Part shown: piece by piece, positions 8,168 to 17,585 of the stretch
Position numbering within the stretch: position 1 is the stretch's first letter
Layout of the letters: the number at the start of each line of letters is the position of its first letter
Assembly (NCBI RefSeq): GCF_021245985.1
Contig: NZ_JAJQXA010000002.1
Coordinates: forward strand, 432,376-496,375
Length of the DNA stretch: 64,000 bases
Direction: 5' to 3'
Source of the DNA: Flavobacterium soyae
GTDB taxonomy: Bacteria > Bacteroidota > Bacteroidia > Flavobacteriales > Flavobacteriaceae
The notes under the pieces: model-generated
Seen by the model: only the letters and a program-made list of their open reading frames with translations
What the model was told of the DNA's origin: nothing
The model's database searches: none
Made by a program: the position numbers and the translations under genes

Positions 8168-11167
8168 TTAAAAGGTTATATTAATTCCTAGTGTAAAGGT
8201 GCGGCTTGACGGATATTTGTCACGTCCGTCGTTTCCTGATGATAAGATTTCGTCAGAATTTCTTATGATCTCAGGATCAATTCCTTTATAGCCTGTAATT
8301 GTAGCCAGATTTGATCCTGACGCATATATTCTTGCCGAGCTGATAAATTTTAAGCTTTTAAGGTCGAAAGTATAGCCTAAAGTAACATTGTCAAGTTTAA
8401 CGTAATCGCCATCTTCTATATAATAACTCACATAGGTCTGAGAATAATTAAGCTGCGTTTTTCCATACACTTTATCATGCGCAGAAGTCAGCATATTATA
8501 GTTAATAGTTGGATTTTCATAAAACATACGCTGGAAGTTTAAGATTTGAAAATCGTATGCTCCATTTAGGATTACTCCTAAATCAAAATTCTTGTATCTG
8601 AACGTATTGGTCCATCCTGTATAATAAGCCGGAATACCGTTTCCTAAGTATTGTTTGTTTTCGTCATTGTATAAATCAGGCGTTAGTGTTTTTCTTGTAC
8701 CGTCTTTCGTTTCAATAATCCATTTCCCGTCATCTGTAATATCAACTGATTTTAATCCCCAGAAATTTCCTATTGACTGCCCGACTTCTAATCGATGCGT
8801 TGAAAACGAAATTGGATCTCCCGCATCTCCAACATTAATAAAGTTTCCTTCTATCTCATATAAATCATTTGATAAACTTGTCAGCTTATTTTTGTTGTGA
8901 GAAAAGGTCATTGTCGATGTCCATTCAAAATCTTTGGTTCTTACCGGCACTATGTTCAACAGTACCTCAATTCCTTTGTTTTCCATTTTCCCAACATTTG
9001 CGGTGATACTTGGATATAAATATGGAGGTGTTGGAACACTGTAATTCCATAACATATCTTTTGTTTTTTTGTTATAAACATCAACACTTCCGCTTAGTCT
9101 GCTGTTAAAGAATGAAAAATCGACCCCAAGGTTCAGCTCCTGTGTTTTTTCCCAGCGCAAATCAGGATTTGGATTACTTGCGGGCTCTAATCCCTGAACC
9201 CATTCTCCGTTATTATAAAAATATCCTTCATATTTATATAATGTCTGCGATAAATAAGAGTCACTCGGAATTATACCTGTTTCTCCGTATCCTGCACGAA
9301 ATTTCAAATTATTAATAAAACTAAGATTTTTTAAAAATGATTCGTTACTGATTGTCCATCCGGCAGATACAGAAGGAAAAGTTCCCCATTTGTAGTTTGT
9401 TCCAAATTTAGACGAGCCTTCTCTTCTCACACTGGCAAGTAAATGGTATTTATTATCATAACCGTAACTTGCTCTTCCAAAAAAACCTACTAACGTATTG
9501 TCGTTTTTATAACTGCCCATTCCGGCAAGTCCGTCTTTTAGTGCTTTACCTGCTCCTAAATTATAATATGAATAAGCATCTGTCGGGAAATCAAAGTTAT
9601 TTGCCCAGAATCCTTCATTAGAATTGTACTGATAACTATATCCTCCTAAAACACTAAAATTATGGTTCCCTAATGTTTTAGCATATCTGGAAGTAAACTC
9701 TAAGTTATCAGTCTGGCTCTCACTTGATCCCCTTGAAGCAAATCCGTTTCGTCCCTGATTGGTATTTGAATAATGCTTTTTACTTTCAGAATAACCAGTA
9801 AAACTAGTATTTCTTTGTGTTGCCAGTAAAAGCTTGTTTTCCCATCCCGGTAAAAGATTCAGTGTGATTGTAGAGCTTAATCGGGTCCAGTCATTTTCGA
9901 TTATTCCATCAGCTTCTTCAATCATAGCTACCGGATTTGAATATTGAAATCTGTCAGTCTGTGTCCAGGTTCCATCATCATTCTGAGGTCTGTCTGTAGG
10001 ATTTCTGATTAGCGCCTGTCTGTAAATGTTACTGTTAAAAGATCTTCCATCACCCAGTGCACCCATTTTTTGTCTTCCGCTTAATAAGTTTAAGTTGATC
10101 TTCAATAAATTATCAAACATAGAATGGTTTCCGTCAAATGATACCCTGAACTCATCATTGTACGATTTTTTAAAAGTTCCTTCCTGTGTAATGTAATTTA
10201 TATTGGCTACATAATTAGACTTTGCATTTCCGCCTTTTAATCCCAGGTTATTATTTAGGGTAACACCTGTTCTTGAAATCTGGTCTAACCAGTCTGTTGT
10301 ATATCCCTCATCTTTAAAAGGCATTTTAACACCGTCGGCTAATAATTGCCTCATTTCTGCGGCATTTATAAAATCGGCTTTTCGGCTAAAATTAGATAAG
10401 GCGGTGTATTGATTAAAAGTCAGCGTTGTTTCTATATCCTTATCAACTGTTTTGGTAGTAATCAGGATAACTCCATTTGCTCCTCTGGTTCCGTAAATAG
10501 CTGCCGCTGATGCATCCTTAAGCACATCAATTGAGGCAATTTCTTCAGGAGCTACACTGTTTAAACTCCCCGGAATTCCATTGATCAAAACAAGCGGAGA
10601 AGTTCCTCCCTGTAAAGATGATATTCCACGTAAAGAAACAGAAGGACTTGCAGAAGGATCTCCTGATCCGTTTGAGATGCTTAAACCGGCAACTTTTCCT
10701 TTTATTAATTCAGAAGCGTCGCGAACAGCACCCTGAGTAAAGTCTTTAGCTTTTACAGTTGCTACCGCACTGGTTACTTCACCTCTTTTTTGAGTTCCGT
10801 ATCCAATTAAAACAACTTCAGATAATTCATTTACATCTGATTCTAAAACAACATTCAGAACCTTTTTGCCGTCTAGTTTTATTTCTTTTGTTTTAAGTCC
10901 TAAATAAGAAAAAACTAAAATGGCATTATTTCCTTTAGTAACTATTTCAAAGTTTCCGTCGAAATCACTTGCTGCAGCATTAGTTGTATTTTTCTCTAAA
11001 ACTGATACTCCAGGAAGAGGAAGATTATTGGTGTCAGTGATTTTTCCGCTGATTCTCTGCTGAGAAAAAGAGTTAAAAACAACAAACAAAAATAAAATTG
11101 TAAACAGCATTTTGTCTCTGTAACAAGATGCTGCAATACCTTTTAAAGCATGGTTGGCTGGTTTCAT
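8168..11167 (-). CDS. SusC/RagA-family TonB-dependent transporter
   Basis: A 999-residue SusC-type outer-membrane transporter. After an N-terminal extension and signal segment (MLFTILFLFVVFNSFS, ending near residue 36) comes the carboxypeptidase-regulatory-like domain (ISGKITDTNNLPLPGVSV, about 38-115). The plug follows (VVLIGYGTQKRGEVTSAVA, then IDVLKDASAAAIYGTRGANG), and then a long beta-barrel ending in FTLGINITF, with a terminal Phe as usual for barrel proteins. Translation may start at the annotated Met or at the internal Met just before the hydrophobic signal core. It pairs with the SusD protein 11 bp downstream and probably imports the substrate of the adjoining catabolic operon. Confidence 0.94.
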   Translation of the reverse strand: MKPANHALKGIAASCYRDKMLFTILFLFVVFNSFSQQRISGKITDTNNLPLPGVSVLEKNTTNAAASDFDGNFEIVTKGNNAILVFSYLGLKTKEIKLDGKKVLNVVLESDVNELSEVVLIGYGTQKRGEVTSAVATVKAKDFTQGAVRDASELIKGKVAGLSISNGSGDPSASPSVSLRGISSLQGGTSPLVLINGIPGSLNSVAPEEIASIDVLKDASAAAIYGTRGANGVILITTKTVDKDIETTLTFNQYTALSNFSRKADFINAAEMRQLLADGVKMPFKDEGYTTDWLDQISRTGVTLNNNLGLKGGNAKSNYVANINYITQEGTFKKSYNDEFRVSFDGNHSMFDNLLKINLNLLSGRQKMGALGDGRSFNSNIYRQALIRNPTDRPQNDDGTWTQTDRFQYSNPVAMIEEADGIIENDWTRLSSTITLNLLPGWENKLLLATQRNTSFTGYSESKKHYSNTNQGRNGFASRGSSESQTDNLEFTSRYAKTLGNHNFSVLGGYSYQYNSNEGFWANNFDFPTDAYSYYNLGAGKALKDGLAGMGSYKNDNTLVGFFGRASYGYDNKYHLLASVRREGSSKFGTNYKWGTFPSVSAGWTISNESFLKNLSFINNLKFRAGYGETGIIPSDSYLSQTLYKYEGYFYNNGEWVQGLEPASNPNPDLRWEKTQELNLGVDFSFFNSRLSGSVDVYNKKTKDMLWNYSVPTPPYLYPSITANVGKMENKGIEVLLNIVPVRTKDFEWTSTMTFSHNKNKLTSLSNDLYEIEGNFINVGDAGDPISFSTHRLEVGQSIGNFWGLKSVDITDDGKWIIETKDGTRKTLTPDLYNDENKQYLGNGIPAYYTGWTNTFRYKNFDLGVILNGAYDFQILNFQRMFYENPTINYNMLTSAHDKVYGKTQLNYSQTYVSYYIEDGDYVKLDNVTLGYTFDLKSLKFISSARIYASGSNLATITGYKGIDPEIIRNSDEILSSGNDGRDKYPSSRTFTLGINITF

Positions 11168-11501
11168 AATTTTACAATATTGGTTAGTGTATTATTAACA
11201 CTTGTAAAATTATGTTAAATGTGAGCTATCAAAAATGCTTATATTACCACATGCTAATACTATATTATCCGTTTTTTGCACTAAACCATTCTTATTAACT
11301 AAAATGTGTTTATTTTCTCAATAAACAACAAATAATTTTAGCACATACATAATTTTTAACTCAAATTAAGAATATTAAATTAATAGACTGCTCTTTTAAA
11401 TTGTGGATTAATAATAAGCATAAAAAATTGCTGTCATTGACTGTCATGCATAAAAAGATACAATAATGGTACTAAATGACAGGTTATGTATTTTTCAAAT
11501 T
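11168..11501 (-). other. susC upstream region
   Basis: About 330 bp without a gene. It holds the 13-bp motif at 11240-11252 and is otherwise AT-rich. No clear TAnnTTTG element with the usual upstream TTTG spacing was found on the minus strand. Confidence 0.4.
11240..11252 (-). promoter_or_regulatory. Putative operator shared with the hydroxyproline operon
   Basis: Second exact copy of tatattaccacat, 73 bp upstream of the SusC start codon. The partner copy is at 5130-5142, 71 bp upstream of the catabolic operon. A second AT-rich stretch (actatattat) follows it here as attgtataat follows the other copy. Confidence 0.55.
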
Positions 11502-11639
11502 AAAAAAAGAGGCTGTCTCAAAAGTAAAATCAAGCTGTTGAGAATCGCGTAAATGGAAAATTTCTCCGATAGGTATCCGAATAAAAAAGAGGTTGTCTCG
11601 ACTTTTAGACTGCACCCAAAAGTTTAGACAAATTTATAA

Positions 11640-12473
11640 TTAAGTTTTACAATAATGAGCTCGATATTGTATCGGGCTCATTGCTTTTAGATTAAGTTTT
11701 ATTCTGTCATTATTATAATAATTAATATACTCAATAATCTCCTGTTTTAATTGACCAATGGAACTGTATTTTTTAAGATAAAACAGCTCTGATTTTAATG
11801 TTCCAAAGAAGTTTTCAATAATGGCATTGTCAAGACAATTTCCTTTTCTGGACATACTTTGTTTAATTCCTTTTTCTTTTAATAAGTATTGGTACTGTTT
11901 CATTTGATACTGCCATCCTTGATCAGAGTGCAGCGTTAAATTAGTATTATTGGGTATTTTCTTAAATGCTTTTTCAAGCATCACAGCTACTTGGTTAAAT
12001 ACGGGTCTTTCAGCCAGTTCATAGCTAATTATTTCTCCATTAAACAAATCAATTATTGGTGATAAATATAATTTTTTTCCTGAGACGTTAAATTCAGTTA
12101 TATCGGTTGCCCATTTTTGATTAGGTACTGATGCTTTAAAGTTTCTGCTCAGAATATTTGGGGCAATCCTGCCTTGTTCTCCTTTATAGGATTTATATTT
12201 TTTAACTCTGATAAGACTTTTTAATCCCAACGATTTCATTAGTCTTAAAACTGTTTTATGATTGATGATTATCCCTTGAAGGTTTAACTCACTAGTGATC
12301 CTCCTGTATCCGTAACGTCCCTTATGCTTATAATAAATTGATTTTATAAGTTCTTTTACTTTTTTGTATTTATCAGCTGTTTTACTCTGTTTTTGATAAT
12401 AATAAAAACTGCTGCGCGCCACATTACTACAATTTAAAAGTAATTTTAAATCATAGCGATGCCTTAATTCCAT
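11640..12473 (-). CDS. IS3-family transposase OrfB (DDE integrase domain)
   Basis: A 277-residue catalytic subunit. An N-terminal HTH_21-type region (VKELIKSIYYKHKGRYGYRRIT) precedes the rve integrase core. The three acidic residues are in WATDITEF, HSDQGWQYQ and CLDNAIIENFFGTLK. Its ATG (12473-12471) overlaps the stop TAA of the -1-frame continuation of orfA (TAATG). Length is normal for an intact OrfB, but movement also needs OrfA, whose frame is broken here. Confidence 0.92.
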   Translation of the reverse strand: MELRHRYDLKLLLNCSNVARSSFYYYQKQSKTADKYKKVKELIKSIYYKHKGRYGYRRITSELNLQGIIINHKTVLRLMKSLGLKSLIRVKKYKSYKGEQGRIAPNILSRNFKASVPNQKWATDITEFNVSGKKLYLSPIIDLFNGEIISYELAERPVFNQVAVMLEKAFKKIPNNTNLTLHSDQGWQYQMKQYQYLLKEKGIKQSMSRKGNCLDNAIIENFFGTLKSELFYLKKYSSIGQLKQEIIEYINYYNNDRIKLNLKAMSPIQYRAHYCKT

Positions 12474-12588
12474 TATGACTTGCGATTTTTGGCTTTTTCT
12501 TCGGCTTGAATTAAGGCTTGTAACTTTTTTAGAAAATCAATTTCACAGCGTAATGCTTCATTCTCTAACAGAAGTTCTTCTTCCCTGG

Positions 12589-12999
12589 TTAAAGGTTTTT
12601 TGGATTTACTTTTTTATCTTTAGAATCACTCATAGATTTTGGCCTCCCTTTTGGTTTTAGTTTTAATCCTTCTAAACCAAAATTAGCAAAATCTTTTTTC
12701 CATTTAATGATAATTGAATCCGAAGGAATGTTAAATCGTAAACGAGCTTCTCTTAAAGATAACGAATCCCTATAAATTGACTTTAAAACCTTTAATTTAA
12801 AATCAATCGGATAAACCCGATTTTTTCGTAATAATAAACCTGCCCTTCCATATTCCCTGTAAAAACTGACCCATTTGCGTATATTAGATTTGCTGGTTCC
12901 TTTCTCGTTAGATACTAATGCAAATGAATAATGTTTAACAACTACTAATTCTACACATTCAAGTTTGAATTCATAACTGTGCTTGACTTTTCTTTCCAT
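12589..12999 (-). CDS. IS3-family OrfA, frameshifted (136 aa; expected about 175)
   Basis: The HTH-containing DNA-binding subunit (YEFKLECVELVVVKHYS and LSLREARLRFNIPSDSIIIKWKK) ends early at TAA 12589-12591. Just before, the minus strand reads CCA AAA AAC CTT TAA; the A6 run is 12596-12601. Slipping back one base opens a frame that encodes a leucine-zipper segment (EEELLLENEALRCEIDFLKK) and runs to 12473, giving about 175 residues, the usual IS150-type OrfA length. Either one A has been lost, inactivating the gene, or A AAA AAC acts as a -1 slippage site. In known IS3 elements slippage makes an OrfAB fusion, so loss of a base is the simpler reading. Confidence 0.8.
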   Translation of the reverse strand: MERKVKHSYEFKLECVELVVVKHYSFALVSNEKGTSKSNIRKWVSFYREYGRAGLLLRKNRVYPIDFKLKVLKSIYRDSLSLREARLRFNIPSDSIIIKWKKDFANFGLEGLKLKPKGRPKSMSDSKDKKVNPKNL

Positions 13000-13163
13000 A
13001 AAAATGCCCCCAAATAGCGTCTAACTTTTTGGGGGCAGTGCAACTTTTGAGACAGCCTCTTTTTTTTCCCCTCCTTACTGCTTCCTTATTTTAATTATTC
13101 CAGCAGTTTTCAATTTACATCTAAAATGAGGAAAAATAATTTGTTGTATTTGATTAAAGTAAA

Positions 13164-15158
13164 TTATTCCGGACTGATAAATGGATAGTATTTTTCGTCA
13201 ATAATAGGTTCGATACCGAAGAAATCATTCAAAACAGATTCGGCAGTACAAAATGCACCTTCTACCCAGGCCTGATCGTTTGAATATGTTTCTCCAACGA
13301 TAAAAATTTCGCAATCTGTTTTTGGTACAAGCTGTGAAGGTTTTCTAATTTTTCTTTGTACATCACCCAAATTATAATGCGATTTATAGGCATGATACCC
13401 TGCATTGAAAGGGGGAAGTGACCAATCCATGTATCTCGTTTCCAAAGGTTCAGGCACATACGAATAATCAGCCTGTGGCCCAAAATGCAATGACGCTAAT
13501 TGTGAGCGAAGCATTTTTACCATTACGGGAGTAGCTTCTCTTGGCCCTTCGAGCGGCTGTAAATCTCTTGATTCAGGAATTTTACGTGTTGCATCTGGCC
13601 CAAGTTCTAATGCTTTCCAGAATGTTGCGTATAGAATATCATCATAACTGGCCAAAATACCGTATACTTTTTTTCCTTTTCCGTCTCTGGCATTATCACC
13701 AAAATAAACTACTTGTCGGATAGGCATATCTGTTATACTTGGCCCAATAGTATCTAATTCGGCTACGATCGAAATTTGTTTTTCTTGTTTAAAAGTCAAA
13801 CGTTCCTCGACTGCGTTTTCTACAGCAGCAATAAAACTTGCCCTATCGTTAAACGAATTACTAATTATAACTGGATTTTTTGCCGATTCTATTTTTTTAA
13901 GATAGTTAGAAGGAAAACCCTCTTTTCTTAATTTCTCAATTCCTTCTTGTGTTAAGAAATAACTTGTTAGTTTAGCAGGATAAGTTGGGCTTCCGGCTTC
14001 GGTTGTTCTCCACCAGGGTGTATCGAAAAACATACCTATTTTGTATGAAGGCTCCATTAATACAGACTCTAAATACAACTGTACTTTTTCATGATTTAAT
14101 ACATCCATTCCTTCCTCATCACTGTATCTGGTTGCCTGTGCTACTAATTCAATGGCTGCTCTTGGCATAGCAAGAAATGCTGCATCACATTTTTTTCTTT
14201 CTGCAAGTGCATCTGGATCTTTGCGTGTTGCAGTTGTAAAATTCACTCCTGATTTGGTGTGCAAAATAGAACGCAGCCTAACATTTGGATAATAATTTAG
14301 AGTGATTCCTTTTTCTTTTGCTAATTTTTCAACTTCTTCAAATAAGCTGTCAAATAAGCTGGAATATCCTTTTATTAAAGTTTTATATTCTGTTCCCGGA
14401 AGAAACTCATCATTGACATTAAATGACTGGGCGCTATTGCTGTTTACAACGTTTGAACTATAACCATTACCATCAGATAAATAACTAAATCCTTCTTGTC
14501 CAAGCATATCATAGCCCAGGTTCCAATATCCAATTTCTTTTAACAAGTCTCCTTTTTGAAAGATCGAACTATCAGGCATGTCAATATTGATTCTTCCTTC
14601 TTCATAAAATCTGCACCACTCTCTTCGGGTTGTTGGCCCGGATGTTTGCGTGATCGCTACAGATTGTATAGTTGTAAAACCATCATCTGGCGGGGCATCC
14701 TGAGCATAATTGTTTGCGAAATACGGCGCTGGCTGGTTAGAATTGATATCTGAGATATACATGTTTTTAGAACGCAAAGACATTAAAGGATCTGCTGACT
14801 CATTAAACGGAATTGAATCTTTCTTTAAATCAAGTTCTTCTATCGTTTTAGTCACTAAACGATGTCCCGGTCCCTGAGGAGTGCCATCCCAATATAAATA
14901 TCTCATACCGCCCAATTCCAGGTACGAATTGTCTTTGTTGTCTTTATAATGCCATGTACAAACACGTGCGCCCGGTTCTCTTGTTCCCGGATTTTTTTTA
15001 GAAAAATCGTATTTTCCCCAGTCGTAGAGTTCTAATACATCGCCCTTAACGAGCATTTTTTGGTTTTTTTCGTTTTTAGATTTTCCATCAAGTAATCTCC
15101 ACGCAGTATAAAGTCCTGCAGCACCTGCTCCAAAAATAGAGTATGTTTTTTTGCTCAT
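13164..15158 (-). CDS. Flavin amine oxidase / L-amino-acid oxidase-like protein
   Basis: A 664-residue FAD enzyme with the Rossmann motif GAGAAG at residues 10-15. The amine-oxidase GG motif is at 83-87 (GGMRY) and the C-terminal FAD site is GETYSNDQAWVEGA. There is no export signal. The length and GGMRY motif resemble bacterial L-amino-acid oxidases and tryptophan monooxygenase-type enzymes. It is the second gene of an operon whose first gene encodes a 2-oxo acid decarboxylase. The plausible route is aromatic or branched amino acid to 2-oxo acid to aldehyde, for example tryptophan to indole-3-pyruvate to indole-3-acetaldehyde. Substrate is unproven. The IS3 element lies just downstream. Confidence 0.75.
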   Translation of the reverse strand: MSKKTYSIFGAGAAGLYTAWRLLDGKSKNEKNQKMLVKGDVLELYDWGKYDFSKKNPGTREPGARVCTWHYKDNKDNSYLELGGMRYLYWDGTPQGPGHRLVTKTIEELDLKKDSIPFNESADPLMSLRSKNMYISDINSNQPAPYFANNYAQDAPPDDGFTTIQSVAITQTSGPTTRREWCRFYEEGRINIDMPDSSIFQKGDLLKEIGYWNLGYDMLGQEGFSYLSDGNGYSSNVVNSNSAQSFNVNDEFLPGTEYKTLIKGYSSLFDSLFEEVEKLAKEKGITLNYYPNVRLRSILHTKSGVNFTTATRKDPDALAERKKCDAAFLAMPRAAIELVAQATRYSDEEGMDVLNHEKVQLYLESVLMEPSYKIGMFFDTPWWRTTEAGSPTYPAKLTSYFLTQEGIEKLRKEGFPSNYLKKIESAKNPVIISNSFNDRASFIAAVENAVEERLTFKQEKQISIVAELDTIGPSITDMPIRQVVYFGDNARDGKGKKVYGILASYDDILYATFWKALELGPDATRKIPESRDLQPLEGPREATPVMVKMLRSQLASLHFGPQADYSYVPEPLETRYMDWSLPPFNAGYHAYKSHYNLGDVQRKIRKPSQLVPKTDCEIFIVGETYSNDQAWVEGAFCTAESVLNDFFGIEPIIDEKYYPFISPE

Positions 15159-15204
15159 GATAGTATGCTTTTAGATTTTTTAGTCGTTTTATAGATAATC
15201 ATTT

Positions 15205-16923
15205 TTATTCATTTCCCAGTCTTGCCATTTGTTGTGCCAGATCTTTTTGAGGAATCACAATTTCTACCAAGGTTGGCAGATTTGTTTTTTTCTTAAGTTT
15301 TAGCAGTACTTCGTCTAACTCAGTAACTGTTTCAGCGCGGTAGCTGTTTGCTCCAAATGCTTTGGCAAGTGCCTGATAATCCCATTTTGGAAGAATATCA
15401 AATTCGTCAAATTTATGAGATGGGCCTGCCTTAAACGAGTCCATGTCTACATATACTTGCTCAATTGCGTATACTCCATTGCTCATTACAAAAATTACGG
15501 AATTGATGTTGTATTTTACAAGGGTCGAAAGTGATTGTGCAATCATCATAAAACCGCCGTCACCGGCTACAGTCCAGACTTGTTTACCACTCCCAAGCTG
15601 AGCTCCAGAAGCTGCACCAGTTTCAAAACCAATACACTGCCAGGCAGCCGAAGAAATATATGCGTTTTGAGATAATCCGTAAATATTGGTAGCTACGTAC
15701 ATTGATGAACTTACACCAAAAGTCATTACAATATCGTCCATCATTTTTTGCTTTTGCAGAAATAATGCTGCATGCTCAAAAAAACGGTTAAATGTTATTA
15801 CTTCCGGAGTTTTATCATATTTAGGATCTGAGTTGGATCGCCATGGTTCCGGGAATTTTGGCTGAGCAGGAGCTACTGTTTTTAAAGGATATCCCGAAGC
15901 TTTTTTAAAACGTTCTGTTAAGGCTTCGATGAAATCTTTTAAAGTTACATTCGAATAGGTAAAATAACCAACCCTTGTTTCCTGAGTAGTAATCTGAATC
16001 ATATCCGAAAATTTATTTTCTACCAGCCATAAATAATCATCGGTAATAATAGTTCCTAAAGATAAAATACAGTCTGAAGCTTCGACCACTTTTATAACTT
16101 CTGGTATTGAGGCCTGATCAGAATAGGTACCTATAAATTTATCGCCTTTCTCATCCAGCACCGTTTTTCCAAGTGAAGTTGTAGTGTACAACATTCCGCT
16201 TGCTTTAATAAGTTCTTCTAATTGCTTAGTTAACTTATGTCGTAAAAGCTCTACACCTGCAAAAATTATAGGTGTTTTGGCCTGACTAATTTGGGTCCAG
16301 GCCTGAGAAACAGCATTTTCAAGTGCTGCTGCTTCACTCTTTATTATTTCGGCCTCCAGTTTTTTATTAGAAGGTTTAGGGCAAGGTTCGCCCCACACCT
16401 CTTTATAGCATGCTATGTACACAGGTCGCTGGTGTGTAAGTGCTGCGATAAGTAATTTATCGATTTTTTCAGGTGCACCTGCAGAAGTACTCAGGGTCTC
16501 GGCAGCAACAGTTACTCTTTCATAAACTTCCTGATCTGCGTTAAGATTACCTGTAGAGTGATGGTAAAGAACATTGTACATACTCCCAATTTGCCTTGCA
16601 TCGGCTCCGGGCGTGGCACTAATTACAACAACAGGGCTGCGTTCTACATAAGCTCCTGCAATAGCATTTAGTGCACTAAAAGTACTTACGCCGTATTGTA
16701 AAGATACGGCAGCTAAACCTCTGGTACGTGCGTAAGCGTCTGCCGCATAAGACGCGTCCAATTCGTTTGAAGTTCCAATGGTTTCAATTCCATCAAAATC
16801 TTCCAGAGCTTGTGTAAAATGTTTTACATAATCGCCCGGAATCTGAAAAACTTCGGTAACATTTAATTGTTTGAGCCGGGTAAGCAGATAATCTGCAACT
16901 GTAAATTCTTTTGTAGGTTTCAT
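15205..16923 (-). CDS. Thiamine-diphosphate 2-oxo acid decarboxylase (indolepyruvate/pyruvate decarboxylase type)
   Basis: A 572-residue ThDP enzyme of the pyruvate decarboxylase family. The cofactor-activating glutamate is Glu54 (TSNELDASYAADAYAR) and the paired histidines of decarboxylases are His121-His122 (LYHHSTG). The ThDP/Mg motif is GDGG at 454-457, ending in SNGVYAIE. Paired histidines distinguish it from acetolactate synthases. It would release CO2 from a 2-oxo acid to give an aldehyde, in the cytoplasm. It is first in an operon with the flavin oxidase 46 bp downstream, which would supply the 2-oxo acid. Indolepyruvate, phenylpyruvate and branched-chain 2-oxo acids are all possible. 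Confidence 0.85.
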   Translation of the reverse strand: MKPTKEFTVADYLLTRLKQLNVTEVFQIPGDYVKHFTQALEDFDGIETIGTSNELDASYAADAYARTRGLAAVSLQYGVSTFSALNAIAGAYVERSPVVVISATPGADARQIGSMYNVLYHHSTGNLNADQEVYERVTVAAETLSTSAGAPEKIDKLLIAALTHQRPVYIACYKEVWGEPCPKPSNKKLEAEIIKSEAAALENAVSQAWTQISQAKTPIIFAGVELLRHKLTKQLEELIKASGMLYTTTSLGKTVLDEKGDKFIGTYSDQASIPEVIKVVEASDCILSLGTIITDDYLWLVENKFSDMIQITTQETRVGYFTYSNVTLKDFIEALTERFKKASGYPLKTVAPAQPKFPEPWRSNSDPKYDKTPEVITFNRFFEHAALFLQKQKMMDDIVMTFGVSSSMYVATNIYGLSQNAYISSAAWQCIGFETGAASGAQLGSGKQVWTVAGDGGFMMIAQSLSTLVKYNINSVIFVMSNGVYAIEQVYVDMDSFKAGPSHKFDEFDILPKWDYQALAKAFGANSYRAETVTELDEVLLKLKKKTNLPTLVEIVIPQKDLAQQMARLGNE

Positions 16924-17585
16924 TTTTTGCTATTCTAAATTAGGAGTTATAATATCTGGAATTACTATTGCTGCTTGTTGAGCCTGATATGAATATGTTT
17001 GCTGTTGTAAACCGTTTAAATTTTCTATTTTGTTATGTTTTTTCAGGTTAGTTACGTTCGTTTATTAAAGTGATTTCAGGGACACACTTTACTTACGCTT
17101 CTTATATCATTTCTGTAATAAAATTAGTATGCCGCCATAGTTCAAATTAAAAAAAAGGCACGAGTGCGGGATTTTTATCCATGAGAGGTCAAAATAAAAG
17201 CATAAGATCATTTCTCTGCATTTTGAAGTATTCATTTTATTGAAATACACTTCGTCTGAACAACAACACAACAACCTGAAAAACAAATAATTAACAACAA
17301 AAAAAACAAAGTAAAACCACATTATTTCAAAATGATATAAAAACAAAAAAACCGCAATAACAATGGGTTTCAGTGTGAAGATTATGGATTATATATACAA
17401 AAAACAGATTAAGCAATAACAATCCTTTTCTTAAAATAATTTTCCTGTTATTGATTGCCTATTTAAGACGTCTTTTTACTTTATGTAACGGTTCACCCGC
17501 AAAATTGTCCGTTTGACTTTATTTTTTATGACTCTTAAAAAACTGCCTTATTACTTTCGCAGAGCAATATCCTAAAATTCAAATA
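16924..17585. other. Gene-free divergent promoter region
   Basis: About 660 bp of very AT-rich DNA between the divergent decarboxylase operon and the DUF2141 gene. It contains only a short open frame rich in rare aromatic and cysteine residues that does not look coding. No clear terminator, RNA or repeat seen. Confidence 0.4.

Larger units (their letters stand above)
11502..13066 (-). mobile_element. IS3-family (IS150-type) insertion sequence
   Basis: The element carries orfA and orfB of an IS3-family transposase. The recognisable IS150-like ends are agactgcacccaaaagttta (about 11607-11626) and, inverted, gcactgcccccaaaaagtta (about 13021-13041). Outside these, the sequence gaggctgtctcaaaagt at 11509-11525 and its inverse at 13043-13059 form a perfect inverted repeat that extends through poly-A/T to 24 bp. 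A degenerate inner copy of that outer sequence also lies at 11589-11605. The true ends could therefore be the inner pair, with the outer pair belonging to a hairpin into which the IS inserted. It separates susCD from the oxidase operon. Confidence 0.8.

Noticed and set aside
17107..17346. 79-residue minus-strand frame in the gap before the DUF2141 gene
   Set aside because: Composition (many Phe, Cys, Leu runs) fits chance in AT-rich DNA; no ribosome site or domain.
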